DNA of 64,000 nt from Klebsiella quasivariicola (GTDB lineage: Bacteria > Pseudomonadota > Gammaproteobacteria > Enterobacterales > Enterobacteriaceae): positions 3,348,001-3,412,000 of the forward strand of contig NZ_CP022823.1 of NCBI RefSeq assembly GCF_002269255.1, given 5' to 3'. A model generated the notes under the pieces. The model had not been told where the DNA came from. It did no database searches and saw nothing but the letters and a program-made list of their open reading frames with translations. Within the stretch, counting starts at the first letter, position 1. Every line of letters starts with the position of its first letter. Positions 8,689-17,233 of this stretch are shown piece by piece. Position numbers and translations under genes: made by a program.

Positions 8689-11600
8689 TAGCGTTGCCCT
8701 TTAACTGCATTCCAGACCATCCCGCCAGGGCGCATATCCTGCGCCATCAGCTCCCTGTATTTTTTCTCCACAAACGAGCCGATCTGCTGACCAAACTGCT
8801 CAAAACCAGACGGCGCCTGCGTTGAGATGTTTCCGCCTTCAATCGTGATATAGACTTTTGGCCCTTCCGACGCGCCGGCGTTCTGAACACCACCGACAGC
8901 GCGTACACCCAGCGAACCATCGCCGGCACGCGTCAGCGGCATGATGGCCTCCGGCCCGGCCTCGCCAAATACGCCGGCCCCTTTTGCGAAAGCGAAGAAC
9001 TGCGGAGAGTCGTAGACCTGGTTGCTGTAGGCACTTAATGAAGGAGAATCGAAGACACCGCCTTTGGCATAACCCGGTATTTGAAAGTTAAAGTTTTTAC
9101 CTGCATTCTGAATCGCAGTACCTGTGCCGACATCAGCCGCTCCAGAAACACCACTTGCAATACTCACTCCAGCTCCCACCACGCCCATAATGGTTTGCAT
9201 GACGGAACTGGTGACCAGCGCCTGAGCAGCCATATCAACGAGGTTTTTTATGACCGACTGCGTGAGCGAGGAAAACAGGTCAGCCATGTTCTCCTTAAAG
9301 CTTCTCGTCCGCGTCAGCATGCTCGTCAGGAAGTTGCTTGAGCGCTCATGGGCCGTTTCAAATAACCCGACGGCCAGGCTCTGGAATTCTCCCTGTGATC
9401 GGTATAACTCCAGTGACGTCTGATACTGCGCATCGGCGGATTCTTTCGTCGCCTTCTGCATCAGCATTTCGTACTGTTCTTTGCTGATCGCGCTGCCCTG
9501 GTAGTACGCCTGCAGCAATGCCTGCCGCTGCGCAAGCTGATTGCGCAGCGAGACCAGTGGATCAACTTCGCCGGCGATATCCAGTGCCGGCGCAGCGATT
9601 TCATCGGCATGCGCCTGCAGCAGCTCTTTCGCAGTATCTCTGGCCAGCGTTATTCGTGCGGCCTGGTACTCTTTTTCATCAAGAAGGCGGGCTTTGAAAA
9701 GCTCAGCCAGGTCCCGGCTGGCTTCCTGCTCTTTTCGCAGAGTTTCCTGGGCGGGGGAATACTGCGCGGCCAGATCCAGTCGCTGTTTCTGGTAGTTCTC
9801 TGCATTCATTAACAGCGCGCGCTGCAGGTCAGCATCACTGGCGCCATTTTTCTTCGCCGCTTCCTGGAGCTCCCTGTTGCTGTCCTTTTCCTGCAGGTTA
9901 ATTCTGGCCAGGCTGGATGCATGGGCTTCTTCAATTTGCTGCCGCAGCGTTTTGAACTGGTCGACCTGGGACTTACTGCCTTTCCCCGTGCCGGTACCGC
10001 CATCGCCGCCCCAGGGATTTCCATCTCCGGTCTCTTTGGGGGGCGTGCTTAACGCTCCTTTCAGATCGTCCGTAAGGGAGGTTATTTTTCCCGATAAACC
10101 CAGCTGAGCCAGTGTTTTTGCATCACTGACACGCTTAATGTTTTCCTCGGTTTTGCGGAGTCCCTCGTTAACGCTATCGAGATCCGCCCGCGCCCGCGTC
10201 TGGTCTTTTGTCACCCCTTCCAGCTGGCCGAAGGGGTCAAACCCTTTCAGGCTGTCGATACGACTGTCGGCATCCTGAATCTCTTTTATCAGCTGGTTAC
10301 GCTGCACGACCTGGTTTTCGTACTTATCCTCCAGGTCGAACTGCTTCACATTTAACTGGTTAAGCGAGAGGCGCATCAGCGCTTCACTGGTTTCCACTAC
10401 GGCATCTTTTAAATCAATGGCCGATTGCCGGGCTTCTTTTGCCTGTTGATGGAAATACAGTAATGCAGAGCCAGCCAGCGTCGCCGCGCCAACCGGACCA
10501 CCAACAAAAGCCAGGGCGCCTCTTGCCAGGCCCACCGCAAAGGAGGCCGCACGGGCTGATATCGACAATTGCCGGTTTGCCGCTGCCAGTTTCAGTTTCG
10601 CCTGGCTGGCCAGATTGGTTTGCTCAGTTTCCTGTCGGATGAGGCGGGTAAACTCATCCTGGTAACTGATATTCATCCCGTACTGTTTAGCCGTCCGCTC
10701 CATCTGCCGGTAGTGGCCAAACTCAGCGTCGTTCTGTTTCAGGATGGCCGCTGTCGAATCCAGCGTTTTGCGGGCAATATCCGCATCAGCCTGCGCCCGC
10801 GCTTTTACCGCCGCCTGGCTTTCCCGCCAGGCCGCGATATTCTCCCGCAGCCCTGCAGTCAGTTTCGTGGATAACACGGGGATCAGGCTGTAAAGCGCCA
10901 CGCTGGAGACGGTGTTGAAATTGTCTGCCAGGCTGTTCAGTGCCTCCGTGGCAACCTGAATCCCGCTGCGGAGTGGCCCGTTACTGCTCTGCCCGATCTT
11001 AATGACCATCCCTTCAAACGCACTGCTCAGCCCCAGCAAATCGCCGTTCAGGTTGTTAACCCTGATGGATGCCTGCTCATGCGCCGTTTTGGTACCGGTC
11101 AGGGAAGCGGTCAGCTCATCAAGCTTTGAACGGTTCTGGACCAGGATAGACGCCGCATTCAGGTTCTCCACGCCAAACAGTTTTACGGCCTGGGCCGTGG
11201 AGAGATTTTTCCCGGAAAGAGTGGTCAGCGCCTGGCTGAGACCAACCACGGACGGCTTGAGGCTCTTGTCCGTGCCCTTTTCCAGGTTCAGGATGACGTT
11301 ACGCAGCGCCGTGCCGGCTTCACCGCCTTTAATTTCACGCTCTGCCAGCACCTGAATCGCGGCATTCAGCTGCTCAAAACCAACGCCGGCCTGTGCGGCT
11401 GCAACGCCACCATTTTTAATGGCGGCCGCTGTATCCACAATCTCCGACGACCCGTATTTCGCGCCGGCGGCCAGCACGTTGATATAACGATCCGCTTCCT
11501 GCGTGCTCGCCCCGTACTGGTTTAAGGAGAGCGCCAGCGTTCTGGTCGCATCGGGCAGCGTTGTGCCGGCGGCCTGCGCCAGGATAAGCGCGCTGTTCGT

Positions 11601-12044
11601 AGCCTTCTGCAGTCCATCGGACGTTTTTAAAAGCTCCGGTTTAGCCGACGCCATCAGCTTTAACGCTTCGGCGGCCTGGCTGGCGCTGTACTCTGTCGTG
11701 CGCCCCATTTCCTGCGCAGCCAGATCCAGCGCTTTCATTTCAGCTGCAGTCGCACCGGTGATGGCCTGCAGGTCTGATAATGCCTGTCCATATTGTCTGG
11801 ACGTGGTGACGATCGTGCCGATGGAAAGGCCGGCTCCTGCCAGCCCCGCTAGCCGGCTGGCCATCCCGGATATCGACAGACCGACCTTCTTATAGGCGTC
11901 CTCCGTCTTTTTCGCGTCCGCCTGGGCATTACGGTTAAACCGTCGTGACTGGTTCTCCGCATCGCCATACGCTCCCAGCAGCTGGGATTTAAAACTGGCT
12001 GCGTTCAGGTGCAGCCCGACCGCTAAAGATGCGACGTCTGCCAT
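8688..12044 (-). CDS. H: Tail tape measure protein H (prophage 1)
   Basis: About 1118 aa from the ATG at 12044, which overlaps the stop of the frameshifted chaperone as TAATG; a longer reading from 12074 adds ten residues without support. The protein sets tail length and is delivered at ejection. Residues about 75-350 form a PhageMin_Tail domain (runs such as GRTTEYSASQAAEAL). A hydrophobic alanine/glycine-rich segment follows at about 500-530, then long helical coiled-coil regions, and a C-terminus ending MRPGGMVWNAVKGQR. Confidence 0.93.
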   Translation of the reverse strand: MADVASLAVGLHLNAASFKSQLLGAYGDAENQSRRFNRNAQADAKKTEDAYKKVGLSISGMASRLAGLAGAGLSIGTIVTTSRQYGQALSDLQAITGATAAEMKALDLAAQEMGRTTEYSASQAAEALKLMASAKPELLKTSDGLQKATNSALILAQAAGTTLPDATRTLALSLNQYGASTQEADRYINVLAAGAKYGSSEIVDTAAAIKNGGVAAAQAGVGFEQLNAAIQVLAEREIKGGEAGTALRNVILNLEKGTDKSLKPSVVGLSQALTTLSGKNLSTAQAVKLFGVENLNAASILVQNRSKLDELTASLTGTKTAHEQASIRVNNLNGDLLGLSSAFEGMVIKIGQSSNGPLRSGIQVATEALNSLADNFNTVSSVALYSLIPVLSTKLTAGLRENIAAWRESQAAVKARAQADADIARKTLDSTAAILKQNDAEFGHYRQMERTAKQYGMNISYQDEFTRLIRQETEQTNLASQAKLKLAAANRQLSISARAASFAVGLARGALAFVGGPVGAATLAGSALLYFHQQAKEARQSAIDLKDAVVETSEALMRLSLNQLNVKQFDLEDKYENQVVQRNQLIKEIQDADSRIDSLKGFDPFGQLEGVTKDQTRARADLDSVNEGLRKTEENIKRVSDAKTLAQLGLSGKITSLTDDLKGALSTPPKETGDGNPWGGDGGTGTGKGSKSQVDQFKTLRQQIEEAHASSLARINLQEKDSNRELQEAAKKNGASDADLQRALLMNAENYQKQRLDLAAQYSPAQETLRKEQEASRDLAELFKARLLDEKEYQAARITLARDTAKELLQAHADEIAAPALDIAGEVDPLVSLRNQLAQRQALLQAYYQGSAISKEQYEMLMQKATKESADAQYQTSLELYRSQGEFQSLAVGLFETAHERSSNFLTSMLTRTRSFKENMADLFSSLTQSVIKNLVDMAAQALVTSSVMQTIMGVVGAGVSIASGVSGAADVGTGTAIQNAGKNFNFQIPGYAKGGVFDSPSLSAYSNQVYDSPQFFAFAKGAGVFGEAGPEAIMPLTRAGDGSLGVRAVGGVQNAGASEGPKVYITIEGGNISTQAPSGFEQFGQQIGSFVEKKYRELMAQDMRPGGMVWNAVKGQR

Positions 12045-12642
12045 TACATTAACGCCCTCATGACTGCCGCGCATTCATCATCGACCCGGGATGGCGCAGG
12101 TGTGGTTTCGGTAGGTGGCGCGTTTTCATCGCCAGGACGGCGGAAAATGCCCTGTTTCAGGAAGTAGGCTCGCCAGTGGTACAGCGTGTTTGCCGGCAAT
12201 GCGGCAATTTTGGATGGGTCAGGCTCGCCCCAGCGGTCGGCCAGCCAGAAGATAAGCTCCAGCCAGGGCGAGTCACTCAGTTTTTTTCCGCTTCGTCCAG
12301 CTTGCCGATTGCGTGTTGCTTCACTTTTTCCACTGCGGCCAGCAGTTCGGGGTTTTCATGGGCCTTCAGCAGTTCGGCTGCCGTGGGTTTAAACTCATCC
12401 GGAATGGCCGTTCCATCCGGCTGAACCAGTGCATCGATGACGATCTGGATGACTTGCTCCGATGCCTCGCGCGCTGCGCCAGCTTTTGCGGTTTCAGCCA
12501 TTTTCTCTTCGTAGCTGATGAGGTAATCCCCGGTCAGGCGGCGGATGAATACGGTGGCGCCAAATAACTCGGTTTTAATGACGGTTGGCTCCGATTTAAG
12601 CAACGCGGATTTCAGCGTGGACAGGTAATCTTTATCTTTCAC
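12044..12642 (-). CDS. GT: Tail assembly chaperone GT, -1 frameshift fusion (prophage 1)
   Basis: Fusion product made by a -1 slip at 12280-12286. The zero frame ends LDEAEKN-stop. In the -1 frame an open run of 78 codons continues from CTG AGT to TAA at 12044, encoding SPWLELIFWLADRWGEP and ending AAVMRALM. That WxxWxW-like helix and the position just before the tape measure match the T domain of lambda gpGT, which recruits tape measure and major tail protein during assembly. The stop overlaps the tape-measure ATG. Only the frame structure is seen; frameshifting itself is inferred. Confidence 0.82.
12277..12642 (-). CDS. G: Tail assembly chaperone G (prophage 1)
   Basis: 121-aa zero-frame chaperone, start ATG at 12642 (MKDKDYLSTLKSALL). 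It has the beta-strand-rich N-terminus and helical C-terminus usual for gpG relatives. Stop TGA lies three bases beyond the slippery heptamer. It lies between the major tail protein and the tape measure, the standard place for this gene. Confidence 0.88.
   Translation of the reverse strand: MKDKDYLSTLKSALLKSEPTVIKTELFGATVFIRRLTGDYLISYEEKMAETAKAGAAREASEQVIQIVIDALVQPDGTAIPDEFKPTAAELLKAHENPELLAAVEKVKQHAIGKLDEAEKN
12280..12286 (-). promoter_or_regulatory. Slippery site A_AAA_AAC for -1 frameshift
   Basis: On the minus strand the codons GAA AAA AAC TGA place the heptamer A AAA AAC exactly in the X XXY YYZ register, directly before the zero-frame stop. Confidence 0.82.
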
Positions 12643-12655
12643 AGGTAGTCCTTAA

Positions 12656-12681
12656 AAATAAAAAGCCACCCGAAGGTGGCT
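12656..12681 (-). terminator. Intrinsic terminator between major tail protein and G
   Basis: Stem AGCCACC/GGTGGCT with a three- to four-base loop, followed on the minus strand by TTTTTATT. It would reduce expression downstream of the major tail protein. Confidence 0.65.
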
Positions 12682-12699
12682 GTTTAAAGGTTAAGTTAA

Positions 12700-13161
12700 T
12701 CAGGCACCGCCGGAGACAGCGACGGTTCCCCAAGCGATCTTGTTCTGTTTACCCTGAACAGTGATCTGGATGACCTCATTCGCCGGAGCGGCGATTTCAT
12801 TCATCTGCCACCCGGACAGCGCCAGGAGCATCGTCGCTGTTCGCTTGTTGGGTAATTCGACGTATAACTGGATGGTCTTGCGGGCCTCTGCTGCGTTCAG
12901 CAGCGCGGCAAAATCGGTATTGCTCGGATCATCAATGAAGCCCAGCGACTTTTCAGGCCCGTCAGGCAGATCGCTGATGGACTGTTTCTGCTTATCCAGT
13001 AACGTGGTGCAGTCGACAAAGCCCCCCGTCTGCCCCATTGCACCCAGCGCTTTACAGTTAATCAGCGGTTTTAGCGCTGACGTGGCAGCGCCAGGCTCTC
13101 CGTATTTCACAATGGTGCCCGCCGGCAACATCGCATATTCAGGCGAAGTTTTATCAGCCAT
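12700..13161 (-). CDS. Major tail tube protein (prophage 1)
   Basis: 153 aa from the ATG at 13161 (MADKTSPEYAMLPAGT), preceded by a purine-rich site AGAGAGAAAC; a longer frame to 13206 is unlikely. Residues include KPLINCKALGAMGQTGGFVDCT and a C-terminal beta region ending GTVAVSGGA, features of siphophage tube proteins related to lambda gpV. Followed by a terminator-like hairpin and the chaperone pair, which fixes the assignment by order. Confidence 0.82.
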   Translation of the reverse strand: MADKTSPEYAMLPAGTIVKYGEPGAATSALKPLINCKALGAMGQTGGFVDCTTLLDKQKQSISDLPDGPEKSLGFIDDPSNTDFAALLNAAEARKTIQLYVELPNKRTATMLLALSGWQMNEIAAPANEVIQITVQGKQNKIAWGTVAVSGGA

Positions 13162-13192
13162 GTTTCTCTCTCTTTTTATACGGCAGCGGATG

Positions 13193-13594
13193 CTACCTGT
13201 TTTCAATGCCGTTTCGGATTTCCACGGTTAACACGCGCAAAACGGTCTGGAGGTTGTAATCCAGGGCGGGTCGGATAAAGGGGTCTGCAACCTGTTTAAC
13301 CGTGCCAAACTCCTGCGCCAGCGCCTTCATATGGTGCTGCTTGCTGGGGCCGACACGGAGCGTTACAACCGCGTTCCCTTTACCCTTGCGGGTGGAAGAG
13401 CGGATTTTGATTGAGTCCCGCATGTGCGGCCCGGCAGACGTTTCGTCAAAGCCGGCATGCTGCTTCATATCTTCCTCGACGACCTTTAGCGCTTCGCGCC
13501 CGGCATCCCGCAATACCTTCGTCGCCACTTTTTCGCCCAGGGCCATTAACTGCCGCTCCAGCTCATCCAGCCCTTTAACTTCCATTCGGATCAC
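13193..13594 (-). CDS. HK97 gp10-like tail completion protein (prophage 1)
   Basis: 133 aa, starting GTG at 13594 in a GTGA overlap with the stop of the gene upstream and with GGAGG seven bases ahead. The sequence MEVKGLDELERQLMALGEKVATKVLRDAGREAL is characteristic of the HK97-gp10 family, which acts at the head-tail neck. It precedes the major tail protein. Confidence 0.85.
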   Translation of the reverse strand: MIRMEVKGLDELERQLMALGEKVATKVLRDAGREALKVVEEDMKQHAGFDETSAGPHMRDSIKIRSSTRKGKGNAVVTLRVGPSKQHHMKALAQEFGTVKQVADPFIRPALDYNLQTVLRVLTVEIRNGIENR

Positions 13595-13980
13595 GAGGAG
13601 TCCTCCACGTAGTGAATGATGAAATCGCGGGTCAGGCGATACTGAATGCGACGATTCGTCAGCTGGTTTTTATCCTGATGGATGCCGCCTCGTTCCACAT
13701 ACTGAACCGGAATACCCTCCAGCTGGCCATGAACGACGGACTTCAGTTCCGTCCAGATTTTTTTATCCAGCTGCAGCAGTGAGGTGTAATCATCGAGACG
13801 GTACAGATTCACCTGGATACGGGCAGATACGATCCCCGTTCGCAACATTCCCGAGACCATTTCCGGGTCAGAGATACGCTGAAAGGTCGCACCTTCCTGG
13901 ACCGTGTCCGGCAGTAAAAGCGGATACGCATTCATGCCGGTGATGCGCTCCAGCGCACCCTTAATCGCCAGCTCTATCAT
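13591..13980 (-). CDS. Tail terminator / completion protein (prophage 1)
   Basis: 129 aa from the ATG at 13980 (MIELAIKGALERITGMNAYPLLLPDTV); the longer open frame upstream overlaps the adaptor gene. The composition and position between adaptor and gp10-like genes fit tail terminator proteins of the DUF3168 type, though I recognise this from context more than from a motif. Order relative to the gp10-like gene is the reverse of prophage 2. Confidence 0.65.
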   Translation of the reverse strand: MIELAIKGALERITGMNAYPLLLPDTVQEGATFQRISDPEMVSGMLRTGIVSARIQVNLYRLDDYTSLLQLDKKIWTELKSVVHGQLEGIPVQYVERGGIHQDKNQLTNRRIQYRLTRDFIIHYVEDSS

Positions 13981-14299
13981 GCCGCCCGTCAGCCTCCCCC
14001 GTGATAATGATCCGGTCCGTTTTGCGGTCGATATTACGGACGGTATAAACCAGATTTTTCGTCGTGATTTTCCAGTCAATATCAACCAGCACACCCGGAT
14101 AGACCGTAAACAGGCAGGTTTCCACCACCTGCTGCTGATCCAGCGTGCGGACTTTCCGCCCCGATACCAGCTCCCGTTTTGCCCACGCTTTTCCCGATTC
14201 AACCTGCTTTTCCGGTAGCGGTTCGCCCAGCGGCCCCCGACCGGACTGAACGTAGCTAATCGCAATGCGACAGTTCATATCACCCGGTTTCAGGCTCAT
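13961..14299 (-). CDS. Head-tail adaptor / head closure protein (prophage 1)
   Basis: 112 aa from the ATG at 14299 (MSLKPGDMNCRIAISYVQSG). The pattern of an N-terminal RI.I beta-strand, then KAWAKRELVSGRK and TVRNIDRKTDRIIITG is that of SPP1 gp16/HK97 gp7-like stoppers that seal the connector. It overlaps both neighbours. Confidence 0.85.
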   Translation of the reverse strand: MSLKPGDMNCRIAISYVQSGRGPLGEPLPEKQVESGKAWAKRELVSGRKVRTLDQQQVVETCLFTVYPGVLVDIDWKITTKNLVYTVRNIDRKTDRIIITGEADGRHDRAGD

Positions 14300-14613
14300 A
14301 GCGTATGCTCCTGCAGGGGGAAAAGAAGATACCTCACCGCAGCGGTTTCCAGCCACTGTCCGGTATGGCCATTCAGATACGCATCGCTAACCAGAAACTG
14401 AATGGCCAGCCGGATATCTTCATCCGCGATAAATCCGCGGACGGTCTCCGGGAGTGCCTGCAGCTCTTCATCACTGGTGACCAGCTTGCAGTAATAATCA
14501 CGCTCGATGCTCCGCTGCGCGGCGTTCACCATTTGCGTGAGCATGGCGTCGTGCTCCGTGAAATCCAGTTCCAGGCGTAGCTGGGTTTTCACATCATCCA
14601 ATGTCAGTATCAA
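14296..14613 (-). CDS. Head-tail connector, gp6-like (prophage 1)
   Basis: 105-aa protein with LTLDDVKTQLRLELDFTEHD and AQRSIERDYYCKL, the signature of HK97 gp6-like connectors that ring the portal. The frame has no ATG at its beginning: TTG at 14613 gives MILTLDDVK and is the best start, overlapping the gene upstream by 20 bases. The stop overlaps the adaptor ATG. Confidence 0.87.
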   Translation of the reverse strand: MILTLDDVKTQLRLELDFTEHDAMLTQMVNAAQRSIERDYYCKLVTSDEELQALPETVRGFIADEDIRLAIQFLVSDAYLNGHTGQWLETAAVRYLLFPLQEHTL

Positions 14614-14854
14614 AATCGCTGTCTCCCGGCTTCGGTTTCAGCGCACGTTCGGCATCCTCCGGCCATACCGCGATACGCCGGTTAACCAGCTCTTCGGCGC
14701 GCGTTCCTTCAAAGCACGCGATATCTCCACGGGAATAACGGTGGTGCGGCCCAAGGAACACAACGGATTTACGCTCTGCCTGTGCGACCACGGTCGCATG
14801 GTTGTCCTGTGCGACCGTTTCTTCCGACTCCACTGCTTTATTTTTCGCAGCCAT
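14594..14854 (-). CDS. Small head-region protein of unknown function (prophage 1)
   Basis: 86 aa from the ATG at 14854 (MAAKNKAVESEETVAQ). The first 25 residues are low-complexity and acidic; the rest, SVVFLGPHHRYSRGDIACFEG and EELVNRRIAVWPEDAERAL, looks like a small compact domain. Genes of this size commonly lie between capsid and connector in HK97-like phages; prophage 2 has a counterpart at 61573-61815. No specific function recognised. Confidence 0.7.
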   Translation of the reverse strand: MAAKNKAVESEETVAQDNHATVVAQAERKSVVFLGPHHRYSRGDIACFEGTRAEELVNRRIAVWPEDAERALKPKPGDSDFDTDIG

Positions 14855-14871
14855 AACATTCTCCTGAAAGG

Positions 14872-14892
14872 GAAAAGCCCGCATATGCGGGC
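14872..14892 (-). terminator. Hairpin after major capsid gene (prophage 1)
   Basis: Stem GCCCGC/GCGGGC with ATAT loop followed on the minus strand by TTTTCCC. Terminator-like with a short U run; likely attenuates rather than stops late transcription. Confidence 0.5.
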
Positions 14893-14912
14893 CGTATTTA
14901 CTGAGGGATGGG

Positions 14913-16199
14913 TTAGAACAGGACGCCGGTACCCAGCACCAGGCCTTCCGGATGACGGAAGCCAATATCATGCTCAGTAACAACGCGGATTAGCGATTGG
15001 TTACGGGAAAACGCAGATACCAGGGTGCCATCGGCATCGATGTAAGAGGCTTCCTTCGAGAAGTCGACTTTCATATTGCCGTCTTCAGCAATAACCACAT
15101 CATTGAAGTCAGCAAAGTAAATCTCAGTCTCCTTACCCCCGGTCCCCAGATTCGCAGGGATCGCGCTGGTACGCTGAACTGGATATCCTTTAAGTAATCC
15201 CTGAGCCATTTCCGGATAGACTTTGTTGCCGTTGCCGTCACGCAGCCCAAACAACTTCATATAGGTACGGTTCGACATGCCCCAGCCGCTGCTGATCATA
15301 TTGCTGTTGCCGTCCATCGCCATCAAAATGATCTTGTCTAGGTACTCGTCAACCGTGTTCAGGTTGATCGCTGCATCAGCTTCCCACGGCAGCAGGCGGT
15401 TCCACTGCGTCGCGCGCGCCTTCATACCAATCGGTGTATCGCCGGTACCGTCATCGCGCATAAAGGCTTTATCCTCACGCACTGAGATGGCGGTCAGAAT
15501 ATCCTGCAGGACCAGTTGCTCGACGTTGAATCCGGCGCGGCCAATCAGTGCATTGGAAATAGGCACCATCGCAATCAGAGTTTTCGCCGTAAGTTTTACA
15601 TCATCAAAGCGTGTTTCTGATGTCTTGGCGTCTTTGTTTTCTCCTGTGTAGCTTGCCGTTGCTCCACCGGCCACGCGTGGTAGCGTCATATTACCGTTAG
15701 GCAGCGGAACGGGACGGGCACCCAGCTTGCGGACGATGGTTCGGTCGCTCAGTAGCTCGATCACCTCACTGTGGAGGTTCTGCGGAATAAGCACACCCCC
15801 GGACGCCGCTGCGGTGGAAATGGCCATCGATACGGACTGGTCATTCAGCTCTTCTGAAGCGAATTTTGCCGCGTCCTGCAGATTCCCTGCGCCTGCGGCG
15901 ACAGACATAACCAGTCGGGTCATGCCAGCACCGGTGTACTGTTTCGGCTCCTGCTTAACAATAATGCCGGGGGCCTGCTGAGTCGCTTTCACGGGTTTTG
16001 CGACCAGCGCCGCAGCACGTTCGGTGGCTTCCAGGCGTTCAATTTTGGCGCTGATATCAGTGAACTGCTGCTGCAGGTTCGCAAACTCCGTAAGCTGCTC
16101 CGCAGTCAGCGTGCTGCCGCTGGCGTCAATGGTTGCCAGGGCCTGAACCTGTTCGTTGATACCCGCACGCTGACGACGCAATTCTTCAATATGTGGCAT
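14913..16199 (-). CDS. Major capsid protein, HK97 fold (prophage 1)
   Basis: 428 aa. Residues 1-70 are a helical delta (scaffold) domain, MPHIEELRRQRAGINEQVQAL, normally removed by the prohead protease. The HK97-fold core follows with GGVLIPQNLHSEVIELLSDRT and a C-terminal P-domain segment EKAFMRDDGTGDTPIGMK reading. Ends ...HPEGLVLGTGVLF. Lies downstream of the S49 protease and portal. Confidence 0.95.
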   Translation of the reverse strand: MPHIEELRRQRAGINEQVQALATIDASGSTLTAEQLTEFANLQQQFTDISAKIERLEATERAAALVAKPVKATQQAPGIIVKQEPKQYTGAGMTRLVMSVAAGAGNLQDAAKFASEELNDQSVSMAISTAAASGGVLIPQNLHSEVIELLSDRTIVRKLGARPVPLPNGNMTLPRVAGGATASYTGENKDAKTSETRFDDVKLTAKTLIAMVPISNALIGRAGFNVEQLVLQDILTAISVREDKAFMRDDGTGDTPIGMKARATQWNRLLPWEADAAINLNTVDEYLDKIILMAMDGNSNMISSGWGMSNRTYMKLFGLRDGNGNKVYPEMAQGLLKGYPVQRTSAIPANLGTGGKETEIYFADFNDVVIAEDGNMKVDFSKEASYIDADGTLVSAFSRNQSLIRVVTEHDIGFRHPEGLVLGTGVLF

Positions 16200-16221
16200 T
16201 TTATTTCTCTCTTTTTAGACA

Positions 16222-16246
16222 TAAAAAAAGCAGCCTGCTGGCTGCT
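16222..16246 (-). terminator. Intrinsic terminator between prohead protease and capsid
   Basis: Stem AGCAGCC/GGCTGCT with TGCT loop followed on the minus strand by seven T. It stands directly upstream of the capsid gene in the late operon. Confidence 0.7.
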
Positions 16247-16276
16247 TAAGGTGACGCGGTTTATGTTTGCGCCGGG

Positions 16277-17197
16277 TTACATTTTGGTTTGCAGATCCAT
16301 CGCGGCTGCCTGCATCTGAATGGAGGTTTTTTGACGGGGTTGCTGATACTTTGCCGCGATAGCATTGATCGCCGCCTGGGGGTCAGAGACTTCATCCGCC
16401 AGGCCGGCGGACACAGCGCCAGGGCCAAAATACAGCCCCGCCTGCGTATCAATGACGGCCTGCTGATTCAGGCCGCGATATTCGGCCACCGACCCCGTAA
16501 ACGTCTCGTACATTTCGTCGATCATGCCCTGGAACATACCCAGCGACTCTTCACTCAGTGGTTCATGTTGGGTGCCGTTATTTTTGTTATCTCCCCGGTA
16601 AATGGTGGTGAACGTCAGCCCCATTTTTTCTTCCATCTTCGACGTATCGAGGTGCTCCATGATCACACCAATCGACCCCACGCCACTGGTCTGGCTGACG
16701 ATGATTTTGCTGCAGGCCGATGCGATGAAATACGCGGCGGAATACGCGCTGTAGTTCACAATCGCCGTGATGGGTTTCGTGTCGCGAGACTGATAAATGT
16801 AATCGGCCAGCTCCTTGCACCCCACCGCTGCGCCGCCGCCGGAGTTAATATCCAGAACGATTTCGCTGATTGAGGGGTCGTTTAATGCCGCCTGCAGCTG
16901 CCCGCGGATCCGCTCGTAGCTGGTCAGCTCGGAGCACATCGCCGTAATCTGCCCCCGGCGTGGAACAAGAATGCCGTGAACGGGGATCACTGCCACCCCG
17001 CCGGTGGGCTGAACCTGCTCAGCTGCAGGTGATTTACCCGGATTCAGCGCTATCTGAATGACGGCATCTTCGGTGATCCCCTGAATACGGGGGATGAGCA
17101 CCGCTTTCACGGAGTCCATTGTTTGCCGCGTCACGTAATGCGGCACGCCAAAGACCATATCTGCCAGGTGCGGCAGGTTAATTAATTTCGTTGTCAT
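16277..17197 (-). CDS. Prohead protease, S49/SppA type (prophage 1)
   Basis: 306 aa from the ATG at 17197 (MTTKLINLPHLADMVFG). A ClpP-crotonase/SppA fold: GGVAVIPVHGILVPRRG, the SGGG turn in LDINSGGGAAVG, the likely nucleophile Ser in NYSAYSAAYFIAS, and TSGVGSIGVIMEH. It processes the capsid delta domain and portal-associated proteins. The shorter start is preferred because the 12 extra residues upstream overlap the end of the portal gene. Confidence 0.9.
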   Translation of the reverse strand: MTTKLINLPHLADMVFGVPHYVTRQTMDSVKAVLIPRIQGITEDAVIQIALNPGKSPAAEQVQPTGGVAVIPVHGILVPRRGQITAMCSELTSYERIRGQLQAALNDPSISEIVLDINSGGGAAVGCKELADYIYQSRDTKPITAIVNYSAYSAAYFIASACSKIIVSQTSGVGSIGVIMEHLDTSKMEEKMGLTFTTIYRGDNKNNGTQHEPLSEESLGMFQGMIDEMYETFTGSVAEYRGLNQQAVIDTQAGLYFGPGAVSAGLADEVSDPQAAINAIAAKYQQPRQKTSIQMQAAAMDLQTKM

Positions 17198-17233
17198 GTT
17201 GTCTTCCAGGTCATCCCGCGCGGCGGGAAACAA

